64,000 bases of DNA. Origin: Patescibacteria group bacterium. Its GTDB lineage: Bacteria > Patescibacteriota > Gracilibacteria > Peribacterales > Peribacteraceae. The translations under genes and the position numbers were made by a program. How positions within the stretch are numbered: the stretch's first letter is position 1; every line of letters begins with the position of its first letter. Shown one piece after another: positions 24,537-32,192 of the stretch. The notes under the pieces are model-generated. The model was not told where the DNA came from. It made no database searches and saw only the letters and a list, made by a program, of their open reading frames with translations. The stretch is from assembly GCA_018814875.1 (NCBI GenBank), contig JAHIYH010000036.1, positions 1 through 64,000 of the forward strand, given 5' to 3'.

Positions 24537-25193
24537 ATGTCGCTATTACCTCCACAAATCACCAAAGTTATAGAAGAGTTCAGCAAACTCCCGGGCATTG
24601 GCCCTAAGTCTGCTGAGCGCCTCACATTCCATTTGCTGCGCAGTTCTAAGGCATCTCCCGAAGCGCTTGGAAAATCTTTGCACGAGTTAAAGATAGAACT
24701 TAAGTACTGCCTTAATTGTCAGATGGTGAGTCTTCAAGAAGAATGTTCTATTTGCGCAGACTCAACTCGGGATCGTACAACAATTTTGGTGGTAGAGAAT
24801 CCTTTAGATGTGGTCGCGTTCGAAAAAACTTCTTACAAAGGTTTGTATCATGTTCTCCACGGTGTGCTCTCTCCTATTGATGGAATGGGTCCGGAGCAGC
24901 TCAAGTTAAAAGAGCTAATTGATCGGTGTTCGTCGGGTGAGGGTTCGGGTGCGGGAACGGATTCGGGTTCCCTTCGGCTGCCCTCAGGACAGGCGGGTTC
25001 GATCAAGGAGGTGATTGTCGCAACTAATCCTGATGTGGAAGGAGAAGCAACGGCGAGCTACATTCACGATCAACTTAAAGACAAAGTGGAAGCTGTTACA
25101 CGGCTTGCACATGGGCTCCCTATGGGTGCAGATATAGAATTCGCGGATCAAGTCACACTGAGAGAGGCGGTGGCGGGGCGGCGAGCGTTATAA
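24537..25193 (+). CDS. recR: recombination protein RecR, with an in-frame repeat insert
   Basis: 218 residues against about 195-200 in most RecR proteins. It has the HhH start (FSKLPGIGPKSAERLTFHLL), the zinc finger CLNCQ..CSIC, and a TOPRIM domain (TILVVENPLDVVAFE; VIVATNPDVEGEATASYI). It works with RecO/RecF in gap repair. About 24 residues inside the TOPRIM domain (SSGEGSGAGTDSGSLRLPSG, about 24924-25001) are extra and are coded by GGGTTCGGGT units plus a REP-like palindrome that shares 18 bp with one in nusA. The last codons are duplicated at 31996. Confidence 0.93.
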   Translation: MSLLPPQITKVIEEFSKLPGIGPKSAERLTFHLLRSSKASPEALGKSLHELKIELKYCLNCQMVSLQEECSICADSTRDRTTILVVENPLDVVAFEKTSYKGLYHVLHGVLSPIDGMGPEQLKLKELIDRCSSGEGSGAGTDSGSLRLPSGQAGSIKEVIVATNPDVEGEATASYIHDQLKDKVEAVTRLAHGLPMGADIEFADQVTLREAVAGRRAL

Positions 25194-25373
25194 AGTTTTT
25201 AGTTGGCTAGTTTTTAGTTTCTGGTTTTTCAGGTTTTTAAAGTCATCAATATATTCATATAATGAATATATTGATATATCTTTTTAATCAATTAAATCTG
25301 TGATTCAGACAATGGAAGAAGTAAGTCAACAAACTAGCAAACCAGTAACTAAAAACCAGTAAACTATTAATGT
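25159..25373 (+). repeat. long direct repeat, left copy (island boundary)
   Basis: It starts in the recR 3' end (TGAGAGAGGCGGTGGCGGGG), covers the intergenic region with its own inverted array (TTTTTAGTTGGCTAG.. and ..CTAGCAAACCAGTAAC), and ends AAACTATTAATGT. The right copy is 31996-32192, where the last bases contain the purH stop. The arrangement recR-repeat-purH is therefore likely ancestral. Confidence 0.85.
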
Positions 25374-25398
25374 TTAAACTCCCTAACCCCCGTAAACA

Positions 25399-26160
25399 GT
25401 GACTGAATTACCAATAACTGATAAATGGGTTCAAGTACCATTTGTCATCCTTTTTACTCCAAGAAGCGGATCCACACATCTTGCACTTTTGCTTAATAGC
25501 CACCCATCAATCAAATGTGAATTGGAAGTATTTGCTACCATGGATGACAATGTCGGCCCATTTAGTCGTATGGATCAATTTAGAGAGATCGGAAGCGCTA
25601 AAAACAAATTACAAGATATATATATCGCGGGTGATACTCCAGAGATTTTGGCTGCAGGAGTTAAATTCCAATTCCCAAGGCAATTCTGTTCTTACTTTGA
25701 TATTTTGCATTATTTAAGGAAGAACTCTGATCGAATCCATGTAATATGCCAAACTCGTGAAAATCTTCTGAAGCAGGTTATTTCTTATATGAACCTTGAG
25801 CGTATATGGGGAAATCCTGTTCATTGCAGCGTGCAAACAAAAGCTCAACTAATAAAATTGTATGTAGATACTGATGTGCTGATTTCAAGAATAGAAAAAT
25901 TGGAACGTGAAACAGAGGATCTGCTTTCGTGTGCCAGGAGTTTCCCGAATTTGATCAATATTACATATGAACAACTTATTTATGATAAAACCGCCACTAT
26001 TCAAAAAGTTTTAGCATTTCTAAATGCTGATACTTTTGCTGAACTTTCATCTTCCACTTTTAAGAAAACGCCTGACAATCTGAAAAATGCGATTGCGAAT
26101 TATGATGAGGTTCATAGCGCTCTATGTCCAACCAAATGGAGCCGCTTTCTTATAGATTAG
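25399..26160 (+). CDS. PAPS-dependent sulfotransferase-like protein
   Basis: 253 residues with a GTG start. The 5'-phosphosulfate loop is near the N-terminus (FTPRSGSTHLALLLNSHP) and the 3'-phosphate motif follows (CQTRENLLKQVISYMNLERI); INITYEQLIYDKTATIQKVL is the usual later helix. It would move sulfate from PAPS to a carbohydrate or similar acceptor; I see no PAPS synthesis genes here. It is the first gene of the island, and a broken copy of its first 20 codons lies at 30692-30758. Confidence 0.8.
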   Translation: MTELPITDKWVQVPFVILFTPRSGSTHLALLLNSHPSIKCELEVFATMDDNVGPFSRMDQFREIGSAKNKLQDIYIAGDTPEILAAGVKFQFPRQFCSYFDILHYLRKNSDRIHVICQTRENLLKQVISYMNLERIWGNPVHCSVQTKAQLIKLYVDTDVLISRIEKLERETEDLLSCARSFPNLINITYEQLIYDKTATIQKVLAFLNADTFAELSSSTFKKTPDNLKNAIANYDEVHSALCPTKWSRFLID

Positions 26161-26201
26161 TTAGATAGTAACATCCTAAACAGCAACTTTCTTTACCTCA
26201 T

Positions 26202-26873
26202 ATGCAGTACCGCTTCACCGCCGATTGGTTCAGCAACCAAATTCCCATTTGGGAGGAGCATTTAAGCGAACTAAAAGGAAAGCCCTTCATCCATTTTCTG
26301 GAAATCGGCAGTTTTGAAGGCCGAAGTGCCTGTTGGTTGCTTGATAACATACTCACACATCCGGACAGTTTAATTATATGCATAGATATATTTTCGGAGC
26401 TTAAAAAAGAGCAACTGGAAAAGCACGGAGAGTTTTGGGGAATTAAACCTCCGTACCCACAAAGCGTAAACGTGGAAGAAATATTTGATTACAACATACA
26501 GGCAACCGGAAGCCCTCAAAAAGTAAATAAATTAAAAGGAGAGTCTCAGAGGCTACTTAGAGATCTCCCCTTTAAGCACTTCGATGGGGTTTACATAGAT
26601 GGTTCGCATCTGGCCGCAGATGTTCTTTCTGATGCGATTCTAGCTTGGCCGCTGCTTAAGGTAGATGGAATTTTATTATTCGATGATTGGGGTTTAGATA
26701 TGTATCGTGATCCTAAGAATAATCCGCGCACCGCGATTGAATCATTTATGAAAGTGTTTGATGGAAGTTTTGAAGTTTTGCACAAAGATTGGCAGGTGAT
26801 AATCAGAAAAACCTCCCAACGCCCAGTTGCAGAGTTGGCTGATATTGCATTTGGTTTATCGGCTTCAAATTAA
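26202..26873 (+). CDS. class I SAM-dependent methyltransferase
   Basis: 223 residues. Motif I is FLEIGSFEGRSACWLLDNIL, the acidic end of beta 2 is IICIDIFSE, and GVYIDGSHLAADVLSDAILA then GILLFDDWGLDMYR are typical of the Methyltransf_24-like group found in glycan and natural-product clusters. The acceptor is unknown. Its 3' end overlaps the stop of the convergent glycosyltransferase by nine bases. Confidence 0.8.
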   Translation: MQYRFTADWFSNQIPIWEEHLSELKGKPFIHFLEIGSFEGRSACWLLDNILTHPDSLIICIDIFSELKKEQLEKHGEFWGIKPPYPQSVNVEEIFDYNIQATGSPQKVNKLKGESQRLLRDLPFKHFDGVYIDGSHLAADVLSDAILAWPLLKVDGILLFDDWGLDMYRDPKNNPRTAIESFMKVFDGSFEVLHKDWQVIIRKTSQRPVAELADIAFGLSASN

Positions 26874-27692
26874 TTTCTTCGAGACCAAAAGTTCTTTATA
26901 AAAACTTTCACGGAATTCAAAAAAGCCTTCTTGAGTCCATGCTGCAGATCTTCCTCCTTGCGAAGGGCAATCCAGATATTCTCCGATATTTAGGCACATC
27001 GGTTTGCCGTTTCCGGATAAGCTGATGGTCATATCGTCCCAAAGGCTCTTGCTCCACATTTCGGAATTATCATCTATGCCCATCAACTTGGTCATCTTAA
27101 AGAAATTATCCAAATGATCTTTTGTGAAAGCGTAAATACGGTTGAGTCCGTCCACCTCTCGGTTAGTCCCATGAATGTTGTAATTAAAACCTCCGTATTC
27201 ATTCAGAACTTGCCCACATATTCCGTGTGGTACATTTGGGTTCTTTATCAGCGCATCACAGATTTTCTGATATTGGTCAGGGAGCAGAAACAAATCATCA
27301 TCAACTGCCAAAAAAAACTCCGAATCAATTCCCTTTGCGGTTCTAAAACGCTCGGCAGTGCTTCTTTCCTTTGGTTGTCGGATTAATTCCACTTGTTCAT
27401 CCTTGAGCTTAAACCATTTGCTCAAATCACATACAGGGTTGTTGTTGGATATGATTACTTTTCCTACCAACGGAGTTGCGAGCAGAGCCTTTACGATTGG
27501 CTCTGTGTTCCACGGGCGCTTGTAGTTCTGGATGATTGCTGTGAAGGGTCCTTCGGCAGAAGATCTTTGGTTGTATTCCCGCTCAACAAGACTCTTCCAT
27601 TTTCTGTATTGCATAAGCCATTTGGTATGACTGCGCCATGTGTCGGAAGGTGTCTTTGTGGCTATTAGATGGGCTATTGCGTTTAATTTCAT
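26865..27692 (-). CDS. glycosyltransferase-like protein
   Basis: 275 residues from ATG 27692 (MKLNAIAHLIATKTPSDTWR). FTAIIQNYKRPWNTEPIVKA starts a GT-A fold, the nucleotide-sugar DxD motif is FLAVDDDLFLLP, and later residues (WSKSLWDDMTISLSGNGKPM) resemble exostosin/GT64-like or GT2-like enzymes. The donor and acceptor are unknown. It is divergent from the next gene with only 18 bp between starts, so at least one promoter must lie within the other gene or a start is misplaced. Confidence 0.65.
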   Translation of the reverse strand: MKLNAIAHLIATKTPSDTWRSHTKWLMQYRKWKSLVEREYNQRSSAEGPFTAIIQNYKRPWNTEPIVKALLATPLVGKVIISNNNPVCDLSKWFKLKDEQVELIRQPKERSTAERFRTAKGIDSEFFLAVDDDLFLLPDQYQKICDALIKNPNVPHGICGQVLNEYGGFNYNIHGTNREVDGLNRIYAFTKDHLDNFFKMTKLMGIDDNSEMWSKSLWDDMTISLSGNGKPMCLNIGEYLDCPSQGGRSAAWTQEGFFEFRESFYKELLVSKKLI

Positions 27693-27710
27693 GGATTGTA
27701 GTATGGGCTC

Positions 27711-28556
27711 ATGTGTGATGAATGCAACATTGTGGCTATTACTTGGGCAAGGAATGAAGAAGATATAATTGAGTCGTTTGTAAGGCATAATGCTCCGTTT
27801 GTAAGCCGCATGATAATTATTTTGCATAGAACAGAAGATTCATCGCTTTCAATTCTAAACAGGTTAAAAGAAGAAGGTTTGAATATAGAAATTCGCCAAG
27901 ATCAGTCGGTTGCACACAGACAATCAGGTGCACTCACGGATTTGATGAGGGGGCTGATGGTGGAGGAAAAGCCGGACTGGATTTTGCCTTTGGACGCGGA
28001 TGAGTTTCTTTGTGGTGACTTGGTAGGAGAATTAAAGAAAGTGCCAGCGGGTCAGGTTGTCTTACTGCCATGGAGAACTTATATCCCCACTCCCGATGAT
28101 GATTCTTGTGAGATCAGTGTACTTAATCGTATTGCCCATTGCAGAGCAGAAGAGATTCCACAGTATTACAAGATTTTGATTCCACAAAGCTTAGCTTCCG
28201 ATCCAAATGCGGTGATCCCGCTAGGAAGCCACAGACTATGTGGAGTTGATGCAGATGAATACAAAGAGCATGGATTATCATTGGCGCATTTTCCAGTTAG
28301 GTCAGAAAAACAATTAAGAAATAAAATTCTTAAAGGTTGGGAGAGCCATCTTGCGAATCCAGACAGGAATCCGGGGGAAATTTACCAATGGGAGGAGCTT
28401 GTTGGTAGGTGCAGGGATCCAAAGTCAATTAACAAAGAAGAATTAAGAGATATTGCTTTGAATTATGCTTACAATGGCGAAACGACTAATCTAAAACTTA
28501 ATCCGATATGTGTTGGAAAGCCGTGTTATACGCCTTCGCTTTCAAAATATCATTAA
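27711..28556 (+). CDS. family 2-like glycosyltransferase
   Basis: 281 residues. ITWARNEEDIIESFVRHNAP is the start of a GT2/GT92-type fold and DWILPLDADEFLCGDLVGEL carries the DxD. HRLCGVDADEYKEHGLSLAH and FPVRSEKQLRNKI are typical of Glyco_tranf_2_4 proteins. It probably adds a sugar to a surface glycan. It belongs to the island. Confidence 0.8.
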   Translation: MCDECNIVAITWARNEEDIIESFVRHNAPFVSRMIIILHRTEDSSLSILNRLKEEGLNIEIRQDQSVAHRQSGALTDLMRGLMVEEKPDWILPLDADEFLCGDLVGELKKVPAGQVVLLPWRTYIPTPDDDSCEISVLNRIAHCRAEEIPQYYKILIPQSLASDPNAVIPLGSHRLCGVDADEYKEHGLSLAHFPVRSEKQLRNKILKGWESHLANPDRNPGEIYQWEELVGRCRDPKSINKEELRDIALNYAYNGETTNLKLNPICVGKPCYTPSLSKYH

Positions 28557-28678
28557 CCACACAGCAGTAGCAATTTCCAATTTTTGGCTTGCATGAAAGC
28601 TTTGGCGCATTAATCGCAGATATGAATTGATCGGACATTTATGCTACCTTGGAATGTAATTGGTATTAGAATCGTCTT

Positions 28679-29881
28679 ATGAAGACATTTAGCATATGTT
28701 CATTGGCTTGCCTTAGAAGAAGAACAGAAAACCAAAGATTATACGATTACATGGTTGCTAATGAGTATGAGCATACAAGTGACTACTCCAAGGCGGATCT
28801 GATATTCATAGATACCTGTGCATATTGCAAGACGGAGGAAGACAACAGTGTAAGGACGATAAAAAGATGTTTTGAGAATAAAAAAAGGGAAGCGAAAATC
28901 GTTGCAATAGGATGCCTGCCAACAATTAATCCTATAGCACTAAGAGAATCGGGAGCTGACCATTGTATTTCGTCAGGGGAATTATTCGAGTTGGATAAAC
29001 TGGTACAACCAGAAAGAAAATATAAATCTATTCCTTGGGGAACAAATGTAATGAATTTTTTCTCGACATTCGAGGAGCGCAAACTTCCGGAGAAAAATAA
29101 AAAAACAGCTGGGGAACAGTCGCTGCATAAATTGCCAGGCAAATACGGTTATGCTGGTGACAATGTATACCATGTAAGGGTGGCAACAGGATGTCTGGGA
29201 GGTTGTAGCTATTGTGCGATTAGATTTGTTTGGGGCTCTCTTAAAAGTAGATCCACAGAAGACATACTAAAAGATGTTGAGAGTGCCGTGCATGACGGTG
29301 CAGACGAAATAAATCTGGAGGCGCAGGATCTGGGAGCTTACGGGCTGGATATAGGAACGAATATAGTGAATTTATTAAGTGGGCTTTTTAAGGTAGCTGG
29401 GAATTGCCAATTGGCTTTAAATGATTTTAACCCGCAATGGCTGATAAAATTTTATCCGGAACTAAAAAGTATTTTTGCGTATAACCAGAACAAGATCAGC
29501 TTTATAAACATACCGATACAATCGGCTAGCAATAGGGTTCTAAAGCTAATGAACAGACCATATCGTATTGAAGAACTTAGGGATGTGCTTATTGATCTTA
29601 AAAAGGCAGCTCCTTCATTGTGGATAGTGAGCGATATTATGGTTGGGTTTCCTGGCGAGACAGAAGAGGATTTTAGAGAGACAAAAGAGTTTGTTAGGTA
29701 CATGAAAGAGCAGAACATTTTGAATTATTGGTTTACTCCATATTCAGACAGACCAAACACGGCTGCTTCTAGGATGGACAATAAAATTGGTGAAAGGATA
29801 ATTGAACAAAGGACATCTGAACTGGTGGAGATTGTTGGTCAAATACCAACAAAGAAACAATCTAAGGTACTTAAGGTTTAA
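28679..29881 (+). CDS. radical-SAM methylthiotransferase-like protein (MiaB/RimO superfamily)
   Basis: 400 residues. An N-terminal UPF0004-like domain with cysteines (CSLACLRRRTENQ, IDTCAYC, IGCLPTINP) precedes the radical-SAM motif ATGCLGGCSYCAIR (CX3CX2C) near residue 170 and GFPGETEEDFRET near 320. The normal C-terminal TRAM RNA-binding domain is missing. With a sulfotransferase and two methyltransferases as neighbours, it may modify a metabolite or peptide instead of tRNA; this is inference. Its 3' end overlaps the convergent TylF-like gene by about 11 bp. Confidence 0.75.
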   Translation: MKTFSICSLACLRRRTENQRLYDYMVANEYEHTSDYSKADLIFIDTCAYCKTEEDNSVRTIKRCFENKKREAKIVAIGCLPTINPIALRESGADHCISSGELFELDKLVQPERKYKSIPWGTNVMNFFSTFEERKLPEKNKKTAGEQSLHKLPGKYGYAGDNVYHVRVATGCLGGCSYCAIRFVWGSLKSRSTEDILKDVESAVHDGADEINLEAQDLGAYGLDIGTNIVNLLSGLFKVAGNCQLALNDFNPQWLIKFYPELKSIFAYNQNKISFINIPIQSASNRVLKLMNRPYRIEELRDVLIDLKKAAPSLWIVSDIMVGFPGETEEDFRETKEFVRYMKEQNILNYWFTPYSDRPNTAASRMDNKIGERIIEQRTSELVEIVGQIPTKKQSKVLKV

Positions 29882-30566
29882 TTGCAATTATTCCCGTATC
29901 ATCAATTCTATTAAACACTATTTTAAATTTACCAAAGTATTCATCAGTTGCCTTCTTAGCTCCTGCCCAATATCCATAATCATCTATTATCAGAACTCCA
30001 TTTTGGGGGAGCAAATGATAAAGATGAGTAAGTTCATGCAGTGTGGATTCATACCAGTCAGTGTCCAGTCTGAGGATTGCAATCTTCTCAGGCATTCTTT
30101 TTGGGATAGTTTCTTCAACTTTGCCTTTTACATAAATAATATTTTCCTCGGGATAACCGGTCGAGGTCATATTACTTTTTACTTCATTCATAGGAGCGTA
30201 ACACCAACCGTTATGATTTATTTTTTGATTATTGCTCCATTCATCCCAAGCTTTTGCATTGTCCAATGCGCGGAAATCGCATTCCTTTGGCTCAGTCATC
30301 CCCTCAAATGTATCGTAAAGATAAATTTTTCTGTTGGTAGCGTTTAATTCGATCAAAGTATAAGCCATTATCATAGCGCTACCGCCTTTCCATACTCCGC
30401 ATTCAACAAAGTCACCGGGGACTGAATATTCAATAACTTGTCTTGTAGCCTTATATAAGGCATACATTCTTTCTTTAGATGTCATCGTGAAATTTTTACA
30501 AGATTCGAAGATTTCTAAAAATATTTTGTCTTGGTCAATGGTCTGAATTAATTCACAGGTTTTCAT
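29871..30566 (-). CDS. TylF/MycF-family O-methyltransferase
   Basis: 231 residues. VIEYSVPGDFVECGVWKGGS is the family's motif I, YLYDTFEGMTEPKECDF follows, and LRLDTDWYESTLHELTHLYH and GVLIIDDYGYWAGAKKATDE give the metal-binding Asp pairs. Relatives methylate sugar hydroxyls in macrolides and surface glycans. It is convergent with the MTTase-like gene. Confidence 0.85.
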   Translation of the reverse strand: MKTCELIQTIDQDKIFLEIFESCKNFTMTSKERMYALYKATRQVIEYSVPGDFVECGVWKGGSAMIMAYTLIELNATNRKIYLYDTFEGMTEPKECDFRALDNAKAWDEWSNNQKINHNGWCYAPMNEVKSNMTSTGYPEENIIYVKGKVEETIPKRMPEKIAILRLDTDWYESTLHELTHLYHLLPQNGVLIIDDYGYWAGAKKATDEYFGKFKIVFNRIDDTGIIAIKP

Positions 30567-30691
30567 AGCTTGATAAATAGATTAAATAACATGAGATGAT
30601 TAAATTATAATTCGTATTTCTTATGTCACAACAACATTCCCGAAATACTAAATACGAAATACGATTTCTCAATGCCTAAACTATCTCATTC

Positions 30692-30758
30692 CAGTAAATA
30701 GCGACTGAATTATCAATAACTGATAAATAGGCTCAAGTACCATTCATCATCCTTTACC
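30692..30758 (+). pseudogene. fragment of the sulfotransferase gene start
   Basis: It matches 25390-25450 at about 85%. The GTG start has become GCG (30701) and the Trp codon TGG has become TAG, so it reads TELSITDK-stop-AQVPFIIL. It lies 5.3 kb from the intact gene and inside the island, evidence of an older duplication. The rest of 30567-30932 holds no gene. Confidence 0.7.
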
Positions 30759-30782
30759 AACTAGTGGAATTTATTTTCATTT

Positions 30783-30807
30783 AAAACCAGCACCCCTTTC
30801 GGGGTGC
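30783..30807 (-). terminator. Rho-independent terminator after the caspase-like gene
   Basis: On the minus strand GCACCCCGAAAGGGGTGC is a perfect seven-bp stem with a GAAA loop, followed by TGGTTTT. It lies about 125 bp beyond the stop at 30933. Confidence 0.7.
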
Positions 30808-30932
30808 CGGATTGGTCATTTTATTCGCTACGATGTCTGATGGCAGCGTGGCTTGCGGTTAGTTATGAGCGCTTTATGTGGAATATTTCTACGAGGTTGT
30901 AGATATAGCTCCACTAGCAGAATCTCAAAGTT

Positions 30933-31727
30933 TCAATTGTGGCTTGGGAGGTTCCAAGTGATTGGTCTTGCATGAGTTTGCCCTGGAGCAGGAGTCCTGA
31001 TCCCTCTTTTTACTAAATCATGAAATCTTTCATCGAGTTCTCCATCTAACCATTTGTCAATTGAACACCAACAAGTTCTGGTATTCGGGCTGAGGCACAT
31101 GAAGCTGAACAATATGTCGAATATTTCCGATCCATTGTTACAGCACCAAGCATAGTGTCCTGGCCAAGAATCATTCATATGCAAGAATCCAGAATGATTA
31201 AAGAAAAGATTCTCCATAACCGGAGCAATTCCATCTCTTTTTACATTCCATTCCTCTTTGCCGCAGGCTGCTCGCCCCCAGTTAACATAAGCATTACAAC
31301 TAGATGAAATGATTGCCCTGAAGTTACATCTTTTGCTATTGACCACATCGTCTAGTTGGTAGCTCCATAGACTGCTTCTATTTGGCAATTGCATAAAGTG
31401 ATGGTTGTTACTGTTCCCACCATGCCCTGTGAACAGGAACACAAACGCGTCATTTCTGTTCACATTATGCTCTCGGATTGCCGCAAATATCGTAGACTGC
31501 GTTGCTCCCTTGTCCTGAATAACTGTGAAGCAGTATTGCTCACTGGGGACAAGATAGGCGAAAACGAACCTCGCATTATCTACATCCCTCTGACAGTACG
31601 TGGCAATGTTGTTGTCTTTGCTGGTGTTTGCAACCATCAAAACGTGGATCTTCTGAGCAAGTATCGCTTCCTGCGTACAGAAAACGACCAACAGTCCAAC
31701 AACCAAACTCAATGCGAAACTTTTCAT
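30933..31727 (-). CDS. secreted caspase-like (C14 family) cysteine protease
   Basis: 264 residues. A signal peptide (MKSFALSLVVGLLVVFCTQE, AILAQ) is followed by a p20-like domain: KIHVLMVANTS, NDAFVFLFTGHGGN with His102, and FRAIISSSCNAYVNW with Cys144, the caspase/metacaspase dyad. The C-terminal part is Trp- and Cys-rich and may form disulfides outside the cell. A strong Shine-Dalgarno (AAAGGAG) precedes the start, unlike most genes here. It sits at the right edge of the island. Substrates are unknown; processing of surface proteins or attack on neighbours are both possible. Confidence 0.78.
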   Translation of the reverse strand: MKSFALSLVVGLLVVFCTQEAILAQKIHVLMVANTSKDNNIATYCQRDVDNARFVFAYLVPSEQYCFTVIQDKGATQSTIFAAIREHNVNRNDAFVFLFTGHGGNSNNHHFMQLPNRSSLWSYQLDDVVNSKRCNFRAIISSSCNAYVNWGRAACGKEEWNVKRDGIAPVMENLFFNHSGFLHMNDSWPGHYAWCCNNGSEIFDILFSFMCLSPNTRTCWCSIDKWLDGELDERFHDLVKRGIRTPAPGQTHARPITWNLPSHN

Positions 31728-31995
31728 CGAACTCTCCTTTAAAACAATGTTTACTAAAAACCAAACCTTAAGCTACACAGCTAAGGCTACAACCTCATTA
31801 CACCAAAAACTTCTTTGATTTTCCTCTTACTAACCACTGTTGTAAATGACCGATTCCCTCTGCATGTGGTTGAGTGTATTAAGCACGTCTACACATTACT
31901 TAGAGATATTCAACTCTAGTGCGGGATTAGGTAATGTCAACGAGTTACAGAAGATATCACAGATCAAAACCACGTCTTCGCGGATTAGGTTGCGT

Positions 31996-32192
31996 TGAGA
32001 GAGGCGGTGGCGGGGAGACGAGCGTTATAAAGTTTTTAGTTGGCTAGTTCCTAGTTTATAGTTTTTCAAGTTTCGAAGTTCTGAATATATTGATATATCT
32101 TTTTAATCAATTAAATCCGTGATTCAGACAATGGATGAAGTAAGTCAACAAACTAGCAAACCAGTAACTAGAAACCAGTAAACTATTAATGT
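31996..32192 (+). repeat. long direct repeat, right copy (island boundary)
   Basis: The partner of 25159-25373, with an internal deletion of about 18 bp. It begins with the recR 3' sequence out of context and ends inside the purH 3' end. The 31728-31995 stretch before it is caspase leader DNA in which I see no gene. Confidence 0.85.
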
